Shown here piece after piece: positions 31,931 to 41,471 of a DNA stretch of 64,000 bases (positions are counted from its first letter, which is position 1; every line of letters starts with the position of its first letter). The stretch comes from Deinococcus sp. QL22 (GTDB taxonomy: Bacteria; Deinococcota; Deinococci; Deinococcales; Deinococcaceae). The stretch is taken from NCBI RefSeq assembly GCF_023370075.1, contig NZ_CP097149.1, positions 372,001 to 436,000 on the forward strand. Reading direction: 5' to 3'. The translations under genes were made by a program, and so were the position numbers. The notes under the pieces were generated by a model. It was given only the letters and a program-made list of their open reading frames with translations. It made no database searches and was not told the origin of the DNA.

Positions 31931-34825
31931 ATGAACCAAGATGCCCTGACGCAAGACGCACAGAGCCAGACTGCACAGAGCCGAGACACCCAGAGTCAAT
32001 CTGCATTGCTCATTCCCTCTCCTGCCGATATTCACAGCCTCGCAGCCTGGGCCGATGCACACCTGAAAGCACACTGGCAGGGCGTCCTGACCCAGCACCG
32101 GGCCAAACTGGACACGGCCTATGCCAGAGCCGGAGACATGGCTTACGGCACGTATCAGCAGCTCCTGTTCCGCGACATCAAGCGGGCGTTGCGTGAGGCA
32201 GGCATGACGACCCACCCCGCTTTGCCGGGCGACTTTGGGCGCTCACGCGAGTGGGGCAATGCCGACGAAACCCATCAGGAACGCTGGATGTGGAGTGGAG
32301 TGACGGGGCCGGACGGCACACCGCTGGGAACGCTGGTACATATCGTGCCACACGACCACAGCGGGTTCCGGATTCCCCAGCGCCCCAGTATTTTTGGCCT
32401 GACCCAAACCGAGTTGACCGACATAGAGGCGGCCCTGAGTGAGCTGTCGCCCCAGTTTGCGGCGGCCCAACCCTTTGACGAATGGTACGCCGGGTATCTG
32501 GCCCAGCAAGAAGCTGTGCAAGACGAATCTGCTCAGAAGCAGGACGCACAGGCAGGAGCATCCATGATCGAAGAATCTACGGCCACCACAGTCTCCTCCG
32601 GACAATACATTCAGATTCGTGGCGCACGCGAGAACAATCTCAAGAATATTTCGCTGGATATTCCCAAGCATCAGATCACGGTGTTTACAGGCGTGTCGGG
32701 GTCGGGCAAATCGTCTTTGGTCTTCGATACCATCGCCGCCGAAGCCCAGCGCCAACTGAACGAGACGTTTACGGCCTTCGTGCAGGGATTCATGCCGCAT
32801 TACGGCCAGCCCGACGTGGATTCCATCGAGTTTCTGAACGCGCCCATCATCATCAACCAGAAGCGAATCGGCGGTGGCTCGCGCTCCACGATGGGCACTT
32901 ATACCGATATTTCAGCGTTGCTGAGGCTGCTATTTTCGCGTGTGGGACAGCCTTACGCGGGGCCAGCCTTCGCCTTTTCCTTCAATACGCCGCAGGGCAT
33001 GTGCCTGGAGTGCGAAGGCATCGGCAAAACCGTGCAGCTTGACTTGGACGCCTTCCTTGACCGCCGCAAGTCGCTGAACGGCGGCGCGATCCTGCATCCC
33101 GATTTCAAGGTAGGCAAATTGCTCTGGAAGAGCTACGCCCTGTCGGGCCAGTTTGACCTCGATAAACCGGTGCAGCACTACAGCGAAGCGGAGCTACACA
33201 ACCTGCTTCACGGTGACGGCGAAAAGGTTGATTTGGGGATGGGCTACCTGAAATATGAGGGTCTGGTAGACCGCTTCAACCGCTCGTACATCAAGAAAGA
33301 TTCCGGAGCGATGTCGGAGCGCAACAAGGCCGTGTTCGAGCAGTTCGTGAACACCCAGACCTGCCCGGTCTGTGAGGGCGCACGGCTGAATGCGGCAGCG
33401 TTGGCCTGCCGAATAGACGGGCGCAACATTGCTGAGTGGTCGGATCTGGAAGCCACCGAACTGATCGGCGTGTTGCAGACCCTCAGCGATCCGGTGGCCG
33501 TAAAGGTGGCCGCCAAACTCCGTGAGCGCATTCAGCATCTCATCGAGATCGGGCTGGGTTATCTGAGCCTCAGCCGCGAAACGGCCACGCTGTCGGGGGG
33601 CGAATCGCAGCGGATCAAGATGATTCGGCACCTCGGCAACAGCCTGACCGACATGCTGTACATCCTGGACGAACCCAGCGTGGGCCTGCACGCCCGCGAT
33701 GTGGCCCGCCTGACTGGCCTGCTACGCCAACTGCGCGACAAGGGCAACACGGTGCTGGTGGTGGAACACGACCCAGACGTGATCGCGGTGGCCGACCATA
33801 TCGTGGACATTGGCCCCAGAGCGGGCACGCACGGCGGCGAGGTGGTCTTTGAAGGCTCGGTGGCCGACCTGCAAGACGCCGACACTCTGACCGGGCGGTA
33901 TTTGCGCCAACACTTGCCAATCAAGACCAACGTGCGGAGCGCCACCGGACACCTGAAGATTCAGGGGGCGAACCTCAACAATCTGAAAAACGTGTCGGTG
34001 AACGTGCCGACGGGCATTTTGACGGTGGTGACGGGCGTGGCAGGATCGGGCAAAAGCACCTTGATCAACGATGTGTTCTTGGCGCAGCATCCCGGCGCGA
34101 TTGTGATCGATCAGGGGCGCGTAGGGGCCAACAGCCGTTCGGCTCCGGCCACCTACACGGGCATCATGGACGATATTCGTCAGGCGTTTGCCAAAGCCAA
34201 CGGGGTCAGCGCGTCGCTGTTCTCCTTCAATTCGGAAGGCAGTTGCCCGGAATGCAGCGGCCTGGGCGTCATCTATACCGATCTGGCCTTTATGGAAGGC
34301 ATGACGACCCGCTGTGAAGCCTGCGGTGGCAAACGCTTTAAGCCCGAGGTGCTGGAGTACCATCTGCGCAGCAAAACCATCAGCGACGTGCTGGAAATGA
34401 CCGCCGAAGACGCCCTGTCCTTCTTTATCGAAAAGAAAGTCCGGGCTGTGGTGCAGGCCATGAACGACGTGGGGCTGGGCTACCTGAAGCTGGGGCAACC
34501 GCTGAGTACCGTGTCGGGTGGTGAGGGCCAACGCCTGAAACTGGCGACTGAACTGCACAAACAGGGCAGCGTGTACGTGATGGACGAACCCACCACCGGG
34601 CTGCATCTTTCCGATATCGGCCTGCTGATGAGCATGATCGACCGCCTCGTGGACGCCGGAAACACCGTGATTCTGATCGAACACCATCTGGACGTGATTC
34701 GTCAGGCCGACTGGATTATCGATCTGGGGCCAGAAGGCGGCAGCGCGGGCGGTCAAATCTTGTTCGAGGGGCCGCCTGCGCTGCTGTCTCAGTCGGAGCG
34801 GAGTATCACGGGGCAGTTTATTTGA
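31931..34825 (+). CDS. UvrA-like ABC ATPase lacking the UvrB-binding domain, with extra N-terminal domain
   Basis: Paralogue of excinuclease subunit UvrA (UvrA2/DrrC-like), 964 aa. From residue ~225 it has the double ABC layout: Walker A GVSGSGKSS (~254), zinc-type CLECEGIG and CPVCEGARL, signature TLSGGESQRIKM, and Walker B ILDEPS. The second half has GVAGSGKST, CPECSGLG ... CEACGGKRF, VSGGEGQRLKL and VMDEPTTGLH. LFSRVGQPYAGPAFAFSFN shows that the UvrB-binding insertion of true UvrA is absent. Residues 1-211 form an unrecognised domain (IHSLAAWADAHLKAHW, AYGTYQQLLF, HDHSGFRIPQRPSIFG). An internal ATG at 32564 has a perfect CAGGAG 5 nt upstream and would give a ~753-aa protein. A role in damage tolerance or drug resistance is inference. 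Confidence 0.88.
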   Translation: MNQDALTQDAQSQTAQSRDTQSQSALLIPSPADIHSLAAWADAHLKAHWQGVLTQHRAKLDTAYARAGDMAYGTYQQLLFRDIKRALREAGMTTHPALPGDFGRSREWGNADETHQERWMWSGVTGPDGTPLGTLVHIVPHDHSGFRIPQRPSIFGLTQTELTDIEAALSELSPQFAAAQPFDEWYAGYLAQQEAVQDESAQKQDAQAGASMIEESTATTVSSGQYIQIRGARENNLKNISLDIPKHQITVFTGVSGSGKSSLVFDTIAAEAQRQLNETFTAFVQGFMPHYGQPDVDSIEFLNAPIIINQKRIGGGSRSTMGTYTDISALLRLLFSRVGQPYAGPAFAFSFNTPQGMCLECEGIGKTVQLDLDAFLDRRKSLNGGAILHPDFKVGKLLWKSYALSGQFDLDKPVQHYSEAELHNLLHGDGEKVDLGMGYLKYEGLVDRFNRSYIKKDSGAMSERNKAVFEQFVNTQTCPVCEGARLNAAALACRIDGRNIAEWSDLEATELIGVLQTLSDPVAVKVAAKLRERIQHLIEIGLGYLSLSRETATLSGGESQRIKMIRHLGNSLTDMLYILDEPSVGLHARDVARLTGLLRQLRDKGNTVLVVEHDPDVIAVADHIVDIGPRAGTHGGEVVFEGSVADLQDADTLTGRYLRQHLPIKTNVRSATGHLKIQGANLNNLKNVSVNVPTGILTVVTGVAGSGKSTLINDVFLAQHPGAIVIDQGRVGANSRSAPATYTGIMDDIRQAFAKANGVSASLFSFNSEGSCPECSGLGVIYTDLAFMEGMTTRCEACGGKRFKPEVLEYHLRSKTISDVLEMTAEDALSFFIEKKVRAVVQAMNDVGLGYLKLGQPLSTVSGGEGQRLKLATELHKQGSVYVMDEPTTGLHLSDIGLLMSMIDRLVDAGNTVILIEHHLDVIRQADWIIDLGPEGGSAGGQILFEGPPALLSQSERSITGQFI

Positions 34826-34856
34826 GGTAGAACTTAAACCAATATCGGTTCAGACA

Positions 34857-34895
34857 TGGGCTGCCTTCAGGGTGGCCCCCTTTGTTTTTAGCGGT
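34857..34895 (+). terminator. Terminator after the UvrA-like gene
   Basis: GGGCTGCC TTCA GGGTGGCCC hairpin followed by CCTTTGTTTTT. Confidence 0.55.
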
Positions 34896-35057
34896 GCAAG
34901 ACGGCCTGCTGTATTCCAAAAACCCACAGCCACTCTTCTGTTGCAATACCTAACTCAAAGGGGCATAGGCCTTAAAGCCACAGCGGTTTTTTGTTGTCTG
35001 GCACATACTCCAGCAGCAATCAAAAGTGCATTGCTCCAAACCCCCCCCACATACCCC
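34896..35057. other. Gene-free spacer
   Basis: No supported gene or structure between the terminator and the helicase promoter; the frames open here have no start signals. Confidence 0.4.
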
Positions 35058-35086
35058 TTGACCTTTCCCTCATATCCGTGTATAGT
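35058..35086 (+). promoter_or_regulatory. Sigma-70-type promoter of DEAD-box helicase
   Basis: TTGACC (35058-35063), 17-nt spacer, TATAGT (35081-35086): the best consensus promoter in the window. Confidence 0.8.
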
Positions 35087-35092
35087 TTCAAT

Positions 35093-35208
35093 TCGTGCGC
35101 CGCTTAGGAAGTGCCTAGCGGCTGGAAGGTGCCCCCACATTCAGGACATGCTGCCGATCAAAGGCATTTGCGAGTCACTGGGGCTGTGCTTTCCCGAAAG
35201 GACTACAA
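35093..35208 (+). promoter_or_regulatory. About 115-nt structured 5' leader of helicase mRNA
   Basis: It contains the hairpin CCGCTTAGG AAGTG CCTAGCGG (about 35099-35120), and AAAGGAC lies before the helicase ATG. A GTG 8 nt after the -10 box opens a 7-codon ORF that ends within the hairpin. A long leader is unusual for this genome and recalls autoregulated cold-shock helicase leaders (inference). Confidence 0.5.
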
Positions 35209-37071
35209 ATGAACTTTGATCAATTGATCGCGCCCGAACTTGTGGCGCGCCTCGCTGAACGTGGCATTACCGAAGCTAGCCCTATTCAGGCAGAAACCCT
35301 GCCCCATACCCTTGCTGGCAAAGACCTGATTGGCCGCGCCCGCACCGGAACCGGCAAAACGCTGGCCTACGCGCTGCCCATCATCATGAAGCTGGACGCC
35401 AGCCGTGAGCGTGGCCGCGTGCCCCGCGCCATCATCGTGGCCCCCACCCGCGAACTTGCCAAGCAGGTGGCCGAAGAATTCAGCAAGACCGGCGGCGACC
35501 TCGTCACCGTGACCGTGTACGGCGGCGCAGCTTACGCTCCCCAGGAAAATGCTCTGCGCCGTGGCGTGGACATCGTGGTGGGCACTCCTGGCCGTCTGAT
35601 CGACCACCTGGAGCGCGGCAACCTCGACCTGAGCGGCGTTGAATTTGCCGTGCTAGACGAAGCCGACGAGATGTTGAGCGTGGGCTTTGCTGACGCCATC
35701 GAAACCATCTTGCAGCGCACCCCTCCCACCCGCCTGACCCAGCTCTTCAGCGCCACGCTGACCGACGACATCCGCCGGATTGCGCGTCAGTACCTGCGTG
35801 AGCCTGTGCTGGTCGACCTTGTGGGCGAAGGCAAGAGCCAGGTTGCCCAGACCGTCGAGCACCTGAAGGTCAAAGTGGGCCGCAGCCGTACCCGCGTGCT
35901 GGCCGACCTGCTGACCGTCTACAACCCCGAAAAAGCCATCGTGTTTACCCGCACCAAGCGCGAAGCCGATGAACTGGCGATGGAACTGATCCACCGTGGA
36001 CTGGAAGCCGAAGCCCTGCACGGCGACCTGGCCCAGAGCCAGCGTGAACGCGCCCTCGGCAACTTCCGCAACGGACGCGCTGGCGTACTCGTCGCCACCG
36101 ATGTAGCCGCCCGTGGCCTCGACATCCCCGAAGTGGATTTGGTGGTTCAGTACCACCTGCCCCAGGATCCCGACAGCTACGTGCACCGTTCGGGACGCAC
36201 GGGCCGCGCAGGCCGCACCGGCACCGCCATCGTGATGTACGGTGACCGCGACGGACGCGAAATGAACGGTCTGGAGCGCGTGACGGGCGTGCGCTTTATC
36301 GAGCGCCCCCTGCCCACCCCCAAAGAAGTGCAGTCTGCGAGTGCCAAGGCTTCTGCCGACCTCGTGCGTCACGTCGACCCTGCCGCCGCCACCACTTTCC
36401 AGGTGGAAGCCGAGCGTCTGTTCAGCGAACTGGGTCTGGAAGCACTGGCCCGCGCACTCGCCAAGATCAGCGGTGTCAGCGAGCCTGTGAAGGCCGCCAG
36501 CTTGCTCAGCGGTGAAGAAGGTCTGACCACCATCATCCTGCACGCCGAGCGCATGAGCGTTCCCCGCGCTGTAGCCGTGATTGCCCAGAACTGCGACGCC
36601 GATACGCGCCGCCTGGGCCGTGTGCGTCAGTGGCGCGGCGGTGCCGTGGCAGACGTGCCCAGCGAGTACGTGGCCAAGCTAATGGCTGCCAGCCCTCTGG
36701 GTGGAGAAGTCACTGTAGAAGTGGCGCAGGAACTCCCCGAATTGTTCGAAGCCCCCACCCGTGAAGGTCGTCAAGGCGGCTATCAGGGCGGCAACCGTGG
36801 CAACCGCGATGAAGGCGGCTACCGTGGACGCGGCCAGAGCGGCGGCGGACAGGGCGGCTACCAGGGTGGCGGTCAGGGACGCAGCCAGAGCGGCAGCAGC
36901 CAAGGCGGGTATCAGGGCGGCGGACGCAGCCAGAGCAGCGGCGGCTACCAGGGTGGCGGACGCAGCCAAGGCAGCACTGGCGGACAGGGCGGCTACCAGC
37001 AGCGCGGCGCACAGGGCGGACGCCCCCGCGAAGACTTCGCAGACCGCGAATTCGTTCCTGCCGGACGCTAA
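35209..37071 (+). CDS. DEAD-box RNA helicase with Gly-rich RNA-binding tail
   Basis: ATP-dependent RNA unwinding, likely in ribosome assembly, mRNA decay or cold adaptation. The Q motif is GITEASPIQAETLP; motif I ARTGTGKT; Ia PTRELAKQ; II VLDEADEM; III SAT; V ATDVAARGLDIPEV; VI HRSGRTGRAGRTG. Residues ~430-515 look like a DbpA/CsdA-type RNA-binding fold. Residues ~515-610 are repeats of GGYQGG, GGRSQ and QSGG, an RGG-like disordered tail. 620 aa. DeaD/CsdA-like rather than RhlE-like is inference. Confidence 0.93.
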   Translation: MNFDQLIAPELVARLAERGITEASPIQAETLPHTLAGKDLIGRARTGTGKTLAYALPIIMKLDASRERGRVPRAIIVAPTRELAKQVAEEFSKTGGDLVTVTVYGGAAYAPQENALRRGVDIVVGTPGRLIDHLERGNLDLSGVEFAVLDEADEMLSVGFADAIETILQRTPPTRLTQLFSATLTDDIRRIARQYLREPVLVDLVGEGKSQVAQTVEHLKVKVGRSRTRVLADLLTVYNPEKAIVFTRTKREADELAMELIHRGLEAEALHGDLAQSQRERALGNFRNGRAGVLVATDVAARGLDIPEVDLVVQYHLPQDPDSYVHRSGRTGRAGRTGTAIVMYGDRDGREMNGLERVTGVRFIERPLPTPKEVQSASAKASADLVRHVDPAAATTFQVEAERLFSELGLEALARALAKISGVSEPVKAASLLSGEEGLTTIILHAERMSVPRAVAVIAQNCDADTRRLGRVRQWRGGAVADVPSEYVAKLMAASPLGGEVTVEVAQELPELFEAPTREGRQGGYQGGNRGNRDEGGYRGRGQSGGGQGGYQGGGQGRSQSGSSQGGYQGGGRSQSSGGYQGGGRSQGSTGGQGGYQQRGAQGGRPREDFADREFVPAGR

Positions 37072-37104
37072 AGCCTAAGCGAGTTTTAGAACTCCCAATG
37101 GGAA

Positions 37105-37134
37105 TGCCCCTGCCGAAAGGTGGGGGTATTTTTT
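37105..37134 (+). terminator. Terminator of the helicase gene
   Basis: TGCCCCTGCC GAAA GGTGGGGGTA hairpin with a GNRA loop, followed by TTTTTT. Confidence 0.8.
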
Positions 37135-37431
37135 GGTGTATAGGGCGGGTCAATCGCTGAATTGCCCCCTCACCCGCTGCATAGGCAACGCCCCTTTCCC
37201 ACGAGGGGCGAGGGATAAGGGCAGAAGAATCGTGGGCTGTTCGCTCCTTATCCTTGAGGAGAAGGTTGGGACTCGCAGAGCTGCGAAGCAGAGGGGGCAA
37301 CCAGCAAACGTGTCCGCCCCACCACCTTAGACCTTTGGATGCCCCACCCTAAAACCCACCCCGCCTCCACCAAACGCCCGTTTGTGTCCTGGCCCGTAAC
37401 GCCCCCGACGCCCATGTCATCTAGACGCGCC
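37135..37431. other. Gene-free stretch with short repeat fragments
   Basis: No supported gene. A CCCTTTCCC ACGA GGGGCGAGGG block lies at about 37190. AGCTGCGAAGCAGAG (about 37278) is shared with the element upstream of map, and CCTTAGACC (about 37325) belongs to the TCTAAGG/CCTTAGA family. Confidence 0.4.
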
Positions 37432-37461
37432 TTGACCCGCAGCCCCCGCAGACCGTAGGGT
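37432..37461 (+). promoter_or_regulatory. Promoter of the ilvB leader
   Basis: TTGACC (37432-37437), 18-nt spacer, TAGGGT (37456-37461). The -10 ends 6 nt before the ATG of the leader peptide, so the transcript should begin at or next to that ATG. Confidence 0.7.
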
Positions 37462-37467
37462 AAGGGC

Positions 37468-37527
37468 ATGAGTGCGTTCCGTCTCGTGGTGGTAATTCTT
37501 AGTTTCGGGGGTTGTGTCCGAGGCTGA
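37468..37527 (+). CDS. ilvL: ilvB leader peptide (attenuator peptide)
   Basis: Nineteen residues, MSAFRLVVVILSFGGCVRG, with a run Leu-Val-Val-Val-Ile-Leu (codons at 37483-37500): exactly the products of the pathway encoded downstream. Starvation for any of these would stall the ribosome here. There is no ribosome binding site; the ATG is 6 nt after the -10 box, so the peptide should be translated from a leaderless mRNA. It is followed by antiterminator and terminator sequences. Too short for routine gene finding. Confidence 0.82.
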   Translation: MSAFRLVVVILSFGGCVRG

Positions 37528-37583
37528 GCGCCACCGCGTGCTACCACACACCCCCGCCCAAGCGACAGGGCGGGGGATTTTTT
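37506..37583 (+). terminator. ilvB attenuator: terminator and antiterminator
   Basis: Terminator: CCCCCGCCC (37551-37559) with GGGCGGGGG (37568-37576), then ATTTTTT. Antiterminator: CGGGGGTTGTGT (37506-37517, inside the leader ORF) pairs with ACACACCCCCG (37546-37556) with one bulge, which would capture the 5' arm of the terminator. A ribosome finishing the leader peptide would cover 37506-37517 and favour termination; a ribosome stalled on the Val/Ile/Leu codons would leave it free. Confidence 0.8.
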
Positions 37584-37650
37584 GTTCAGAGTCCAGGCCA
37601 CAAGCAAGGTAAGGCAACAGAAAGGCAGGCAATCCAAGGGAGGAACACAG

Positions 37651-39443
<1,793 letters not shown>

Positions 39444-39447
<4 letters not shown>

Positions 39448-40064
39448 GCGACTACACGATGACCGAGCAGCCCAAAGACCACCTCGTTTCAGCACTGGTG
39501 CGCGACGAACCCCGCGTGCTGACCCGCATCACGGCCCTGTTTGGGCGGCGCGGTTACAACATTCGTAGCCTCAGCGTGGGCGCAACCGAGCATCCCGGCC
39601 TGTCGCGCATGACCTTCGTGGTCACCGGAGACCGGGGCGTGGTGGAACAGGCCATGCGCCAACTGGAGAAACTGCATGACGTGGTGCGGATCATCGACCA
39701 CAGCCTCGAAAAGTTTGTAGACCGCGAACTGGTGCTGGTGAAGGTAGCGATTTCGCCCGACAGCCGCGTCGAAGTGCGCCAGATCGCCGAGGATTTCCGC
39801 AGCCGGATCGTGGATGTGGGCCGCCACGCCCTGACCTTTGAAGTGACGGGCGACGAGGGCAAGATCACTGCGTTTATTGAGCAGATGCGCCCATTTGGGA
39901 TTCTCGAAACCATGCGGACGGGCCGGATTGCCCTGACACGCGGCAGCAACGCCGACATTCCCAGCCACGTCTACCACGACGGAGAAACCGAAACGCTGCG
40001 CCCAGCGGTGGAAAGTGTGGAGCCGAGGGAAGAGCGGGCGCGGGATGTGCCGAATTTGTTCTGA
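39444..40064 (+). CDS. ilvN: Acetolactate synthase, small (regulatory) subunit
   Basis: ACT-domain regulatory subunit that activates IlvB and confers feedback inhibition by valine. VSALVRDEPRVLTRITALFGRRGYNIRSLSVG is the conserved N-terminal ACT block (key RGYNI). A second C-terminal domain runs from residue ~90. 206 aa. Its ATG overlaps the ilvB stop (ATGA), indicating translational coupling. The C-terminal ~35 residues are acidic and variable. Confidence 0.93.
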
Positions 40065-40294
40065 GGAGTACTTCTTTCTGTTGCTGAGGGAAGTCTGAGA
40101 TTCTGGGTCAACCCGCGTTGCTGACGCAACGCCCTCGTCAGGGGGGGGACAAAAGCTCTTGTACTCCCTTCAGGGGGCTGGCGGCGTAACAGATTGGGGG
40201 TTTACACGCAACTTCAATCTGACTCAGAAGCCAAAACCATCCTTACCTAGCCCACACTCCCCCACCCACCGCCCAAATACAGGAGAATCCACAA
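40065..40294. other. ilvN-ilvC intergenic region
   Basis: 230 bp with the small inverted repeat CGTTGC TGAC GCAACG and a G-run. No leader peptide or terminator of the ilvB/leuA type was found here. AGGAG precedes ilvC. Any ilvC promoter is not obvious. Confidence 0.4.
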
Positions 40295-41305
40295 ATGGCT
40301 GCAACGATGTTCTATGACCGCGACGTGTCTCTCGACTTCATCCAAGACAAGCTGATTGCGATTATCGGCTACGGCTCTCAGGCACACGCACACGCGCAAA
40401 ACCTGCGTGACAGCGGCCTGAACGTGGTTGTGGGCCTGCGCGAAGGCAGTGCAAGCAAGGCCAAAGCCGAGCAGGCGGGCCTGAAAGTGGTCAGCATCGA
40501 GGAAGCCACCAAAACGGCAGATGTGGTCATGCTGCTCATTCCCGATGAGAACCAGCCCAAAACCTACGCCGAAAGCATCGAGCCGCACCTGACCGCAGGC
40601 AAGGCGCTGGCCTTCGGACACGGCTTCAACGTGCACTTCGGGCGCATCAAACCACCCGCCGATGTGGACGTGTACCTCGTGGCCCCCAAAGGCCCCGGCC
40701 ACATGCTGCGCCGCGTGTACGCTGACGGTGCGGGCATGCCCGGTATCTTTGCCGTGCAGCAGGACGCCAGCGGAAAAGCCCGCGAGATTGCGTTGGCCTA
40801 CGCACGCGGCATCGGCTGTACCCGTGCAGGCGTGCTGGAAACCACCTTCAAGGAAGAAACCGAAACCGACCTGTTCGGTGAGCAGAGCGTATTGTGCGGC
40901 GGCGTGACCCACCTGATTCAGGCCGGATTTGAAACCCTGGTGGAAGCAGGCTATCAGCCCGAAATCGCCTACTTTGAAACCCTGCACGAAGTCAAACTGA
41001 TCGTGGATTTGATCTACGAGAAGGGCTTTGAGGGCATGCGCCACAGCATCAGCAATACCGCCGAGTTTGGCGACTACGTGACTGGGCCACGCATTATTAC
41101 GGACGAGACCAAGGCCACCATGAAAGACGTGCTGACCGATATTCAGACCGGAAAATTCGCCGAGCGGTTTATTGCCGACGCCGAAAGCGGTTTTCCCTAT
41201 ATGAACGAGCAGCGCAGCAAAATGCGCGACCACAAGCTGGAAACGGTGGGCAAGGAACTGCGCGACATGATGCCCTTCATCAGCAAGAAGGCGCTGGAAG
41301 TTTAA
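40295..41305 (+). CDS. ilvC: Ketol-acid reductoisomerase (NADP+)
   Basis: Second common step of Val/Ile synthesis: alkyl migration and reduction of acetolactate/acetohydroxybutyrate. The Rossmann motif is [19 protein letters not shown]. The class I catalytic block includes [14 protein letters not shown] (Mg-binding Asp/Glu) and [13 protein letters not shown]. 336 aa, the short class I form. Ribosome binding site CAGGAG. Downstream of ilvBN in the same direction but 230 bp away. Confidence 0.96.
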   Translation: MAATMFYDRDVSLDFIQDKLIAIIGYGSQAHAHAQNLRDSGLNVVVGLREGSASKAKAEQAGLKVVSIEEATKTADVVMLLIPDENQPKTYAESIEPHLTAGKALAFGHGFNVHFGRIKPPADVDVYLVAPKGPGHMLRRVYADGAGMPGIFAVQQDASGKAREIALAYARGIGCTRAGVLETTFKEETETDLFGEQSVLCGGVTHLIQAGFETLVEAGYQPEIAYFETLHEVKLIVDLIYEKGFEGMRHSISNTAEFGDYVTGPRIITDETKATMKDVLTDIQTGKFAERFIADAESGFPYMNEQRSKMRDHKLETVGKELRDMMPFISKKALEV

Positions 41306-41471
41306 ACCACAACCCACTGTTGTTTGCTGTGCCCTGCCCGGAGCGCTCTGGGCAGGGCACATTTGCTATGGGCACACCTTCATGGGGGCATATCTAGGCA
41401 AGTAAATATCTTGTCGGCCATGAAAAAGTTCACTTGAAGGATATGACTCTCAGTGATCTGGCAGCTTGCCT

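Noticed and set aside
33722..34756. 344-codon frame antisense to the UvrA-like gene
   Set aside because: His/Gln-rich antisense shadow of conserved ABC motifs.
37582..37650. N-terminal extension of ilvB
   Set aside because: Would begin inside the attenuator U-tract; ATG 37651 has an ideal ribosome binding site.
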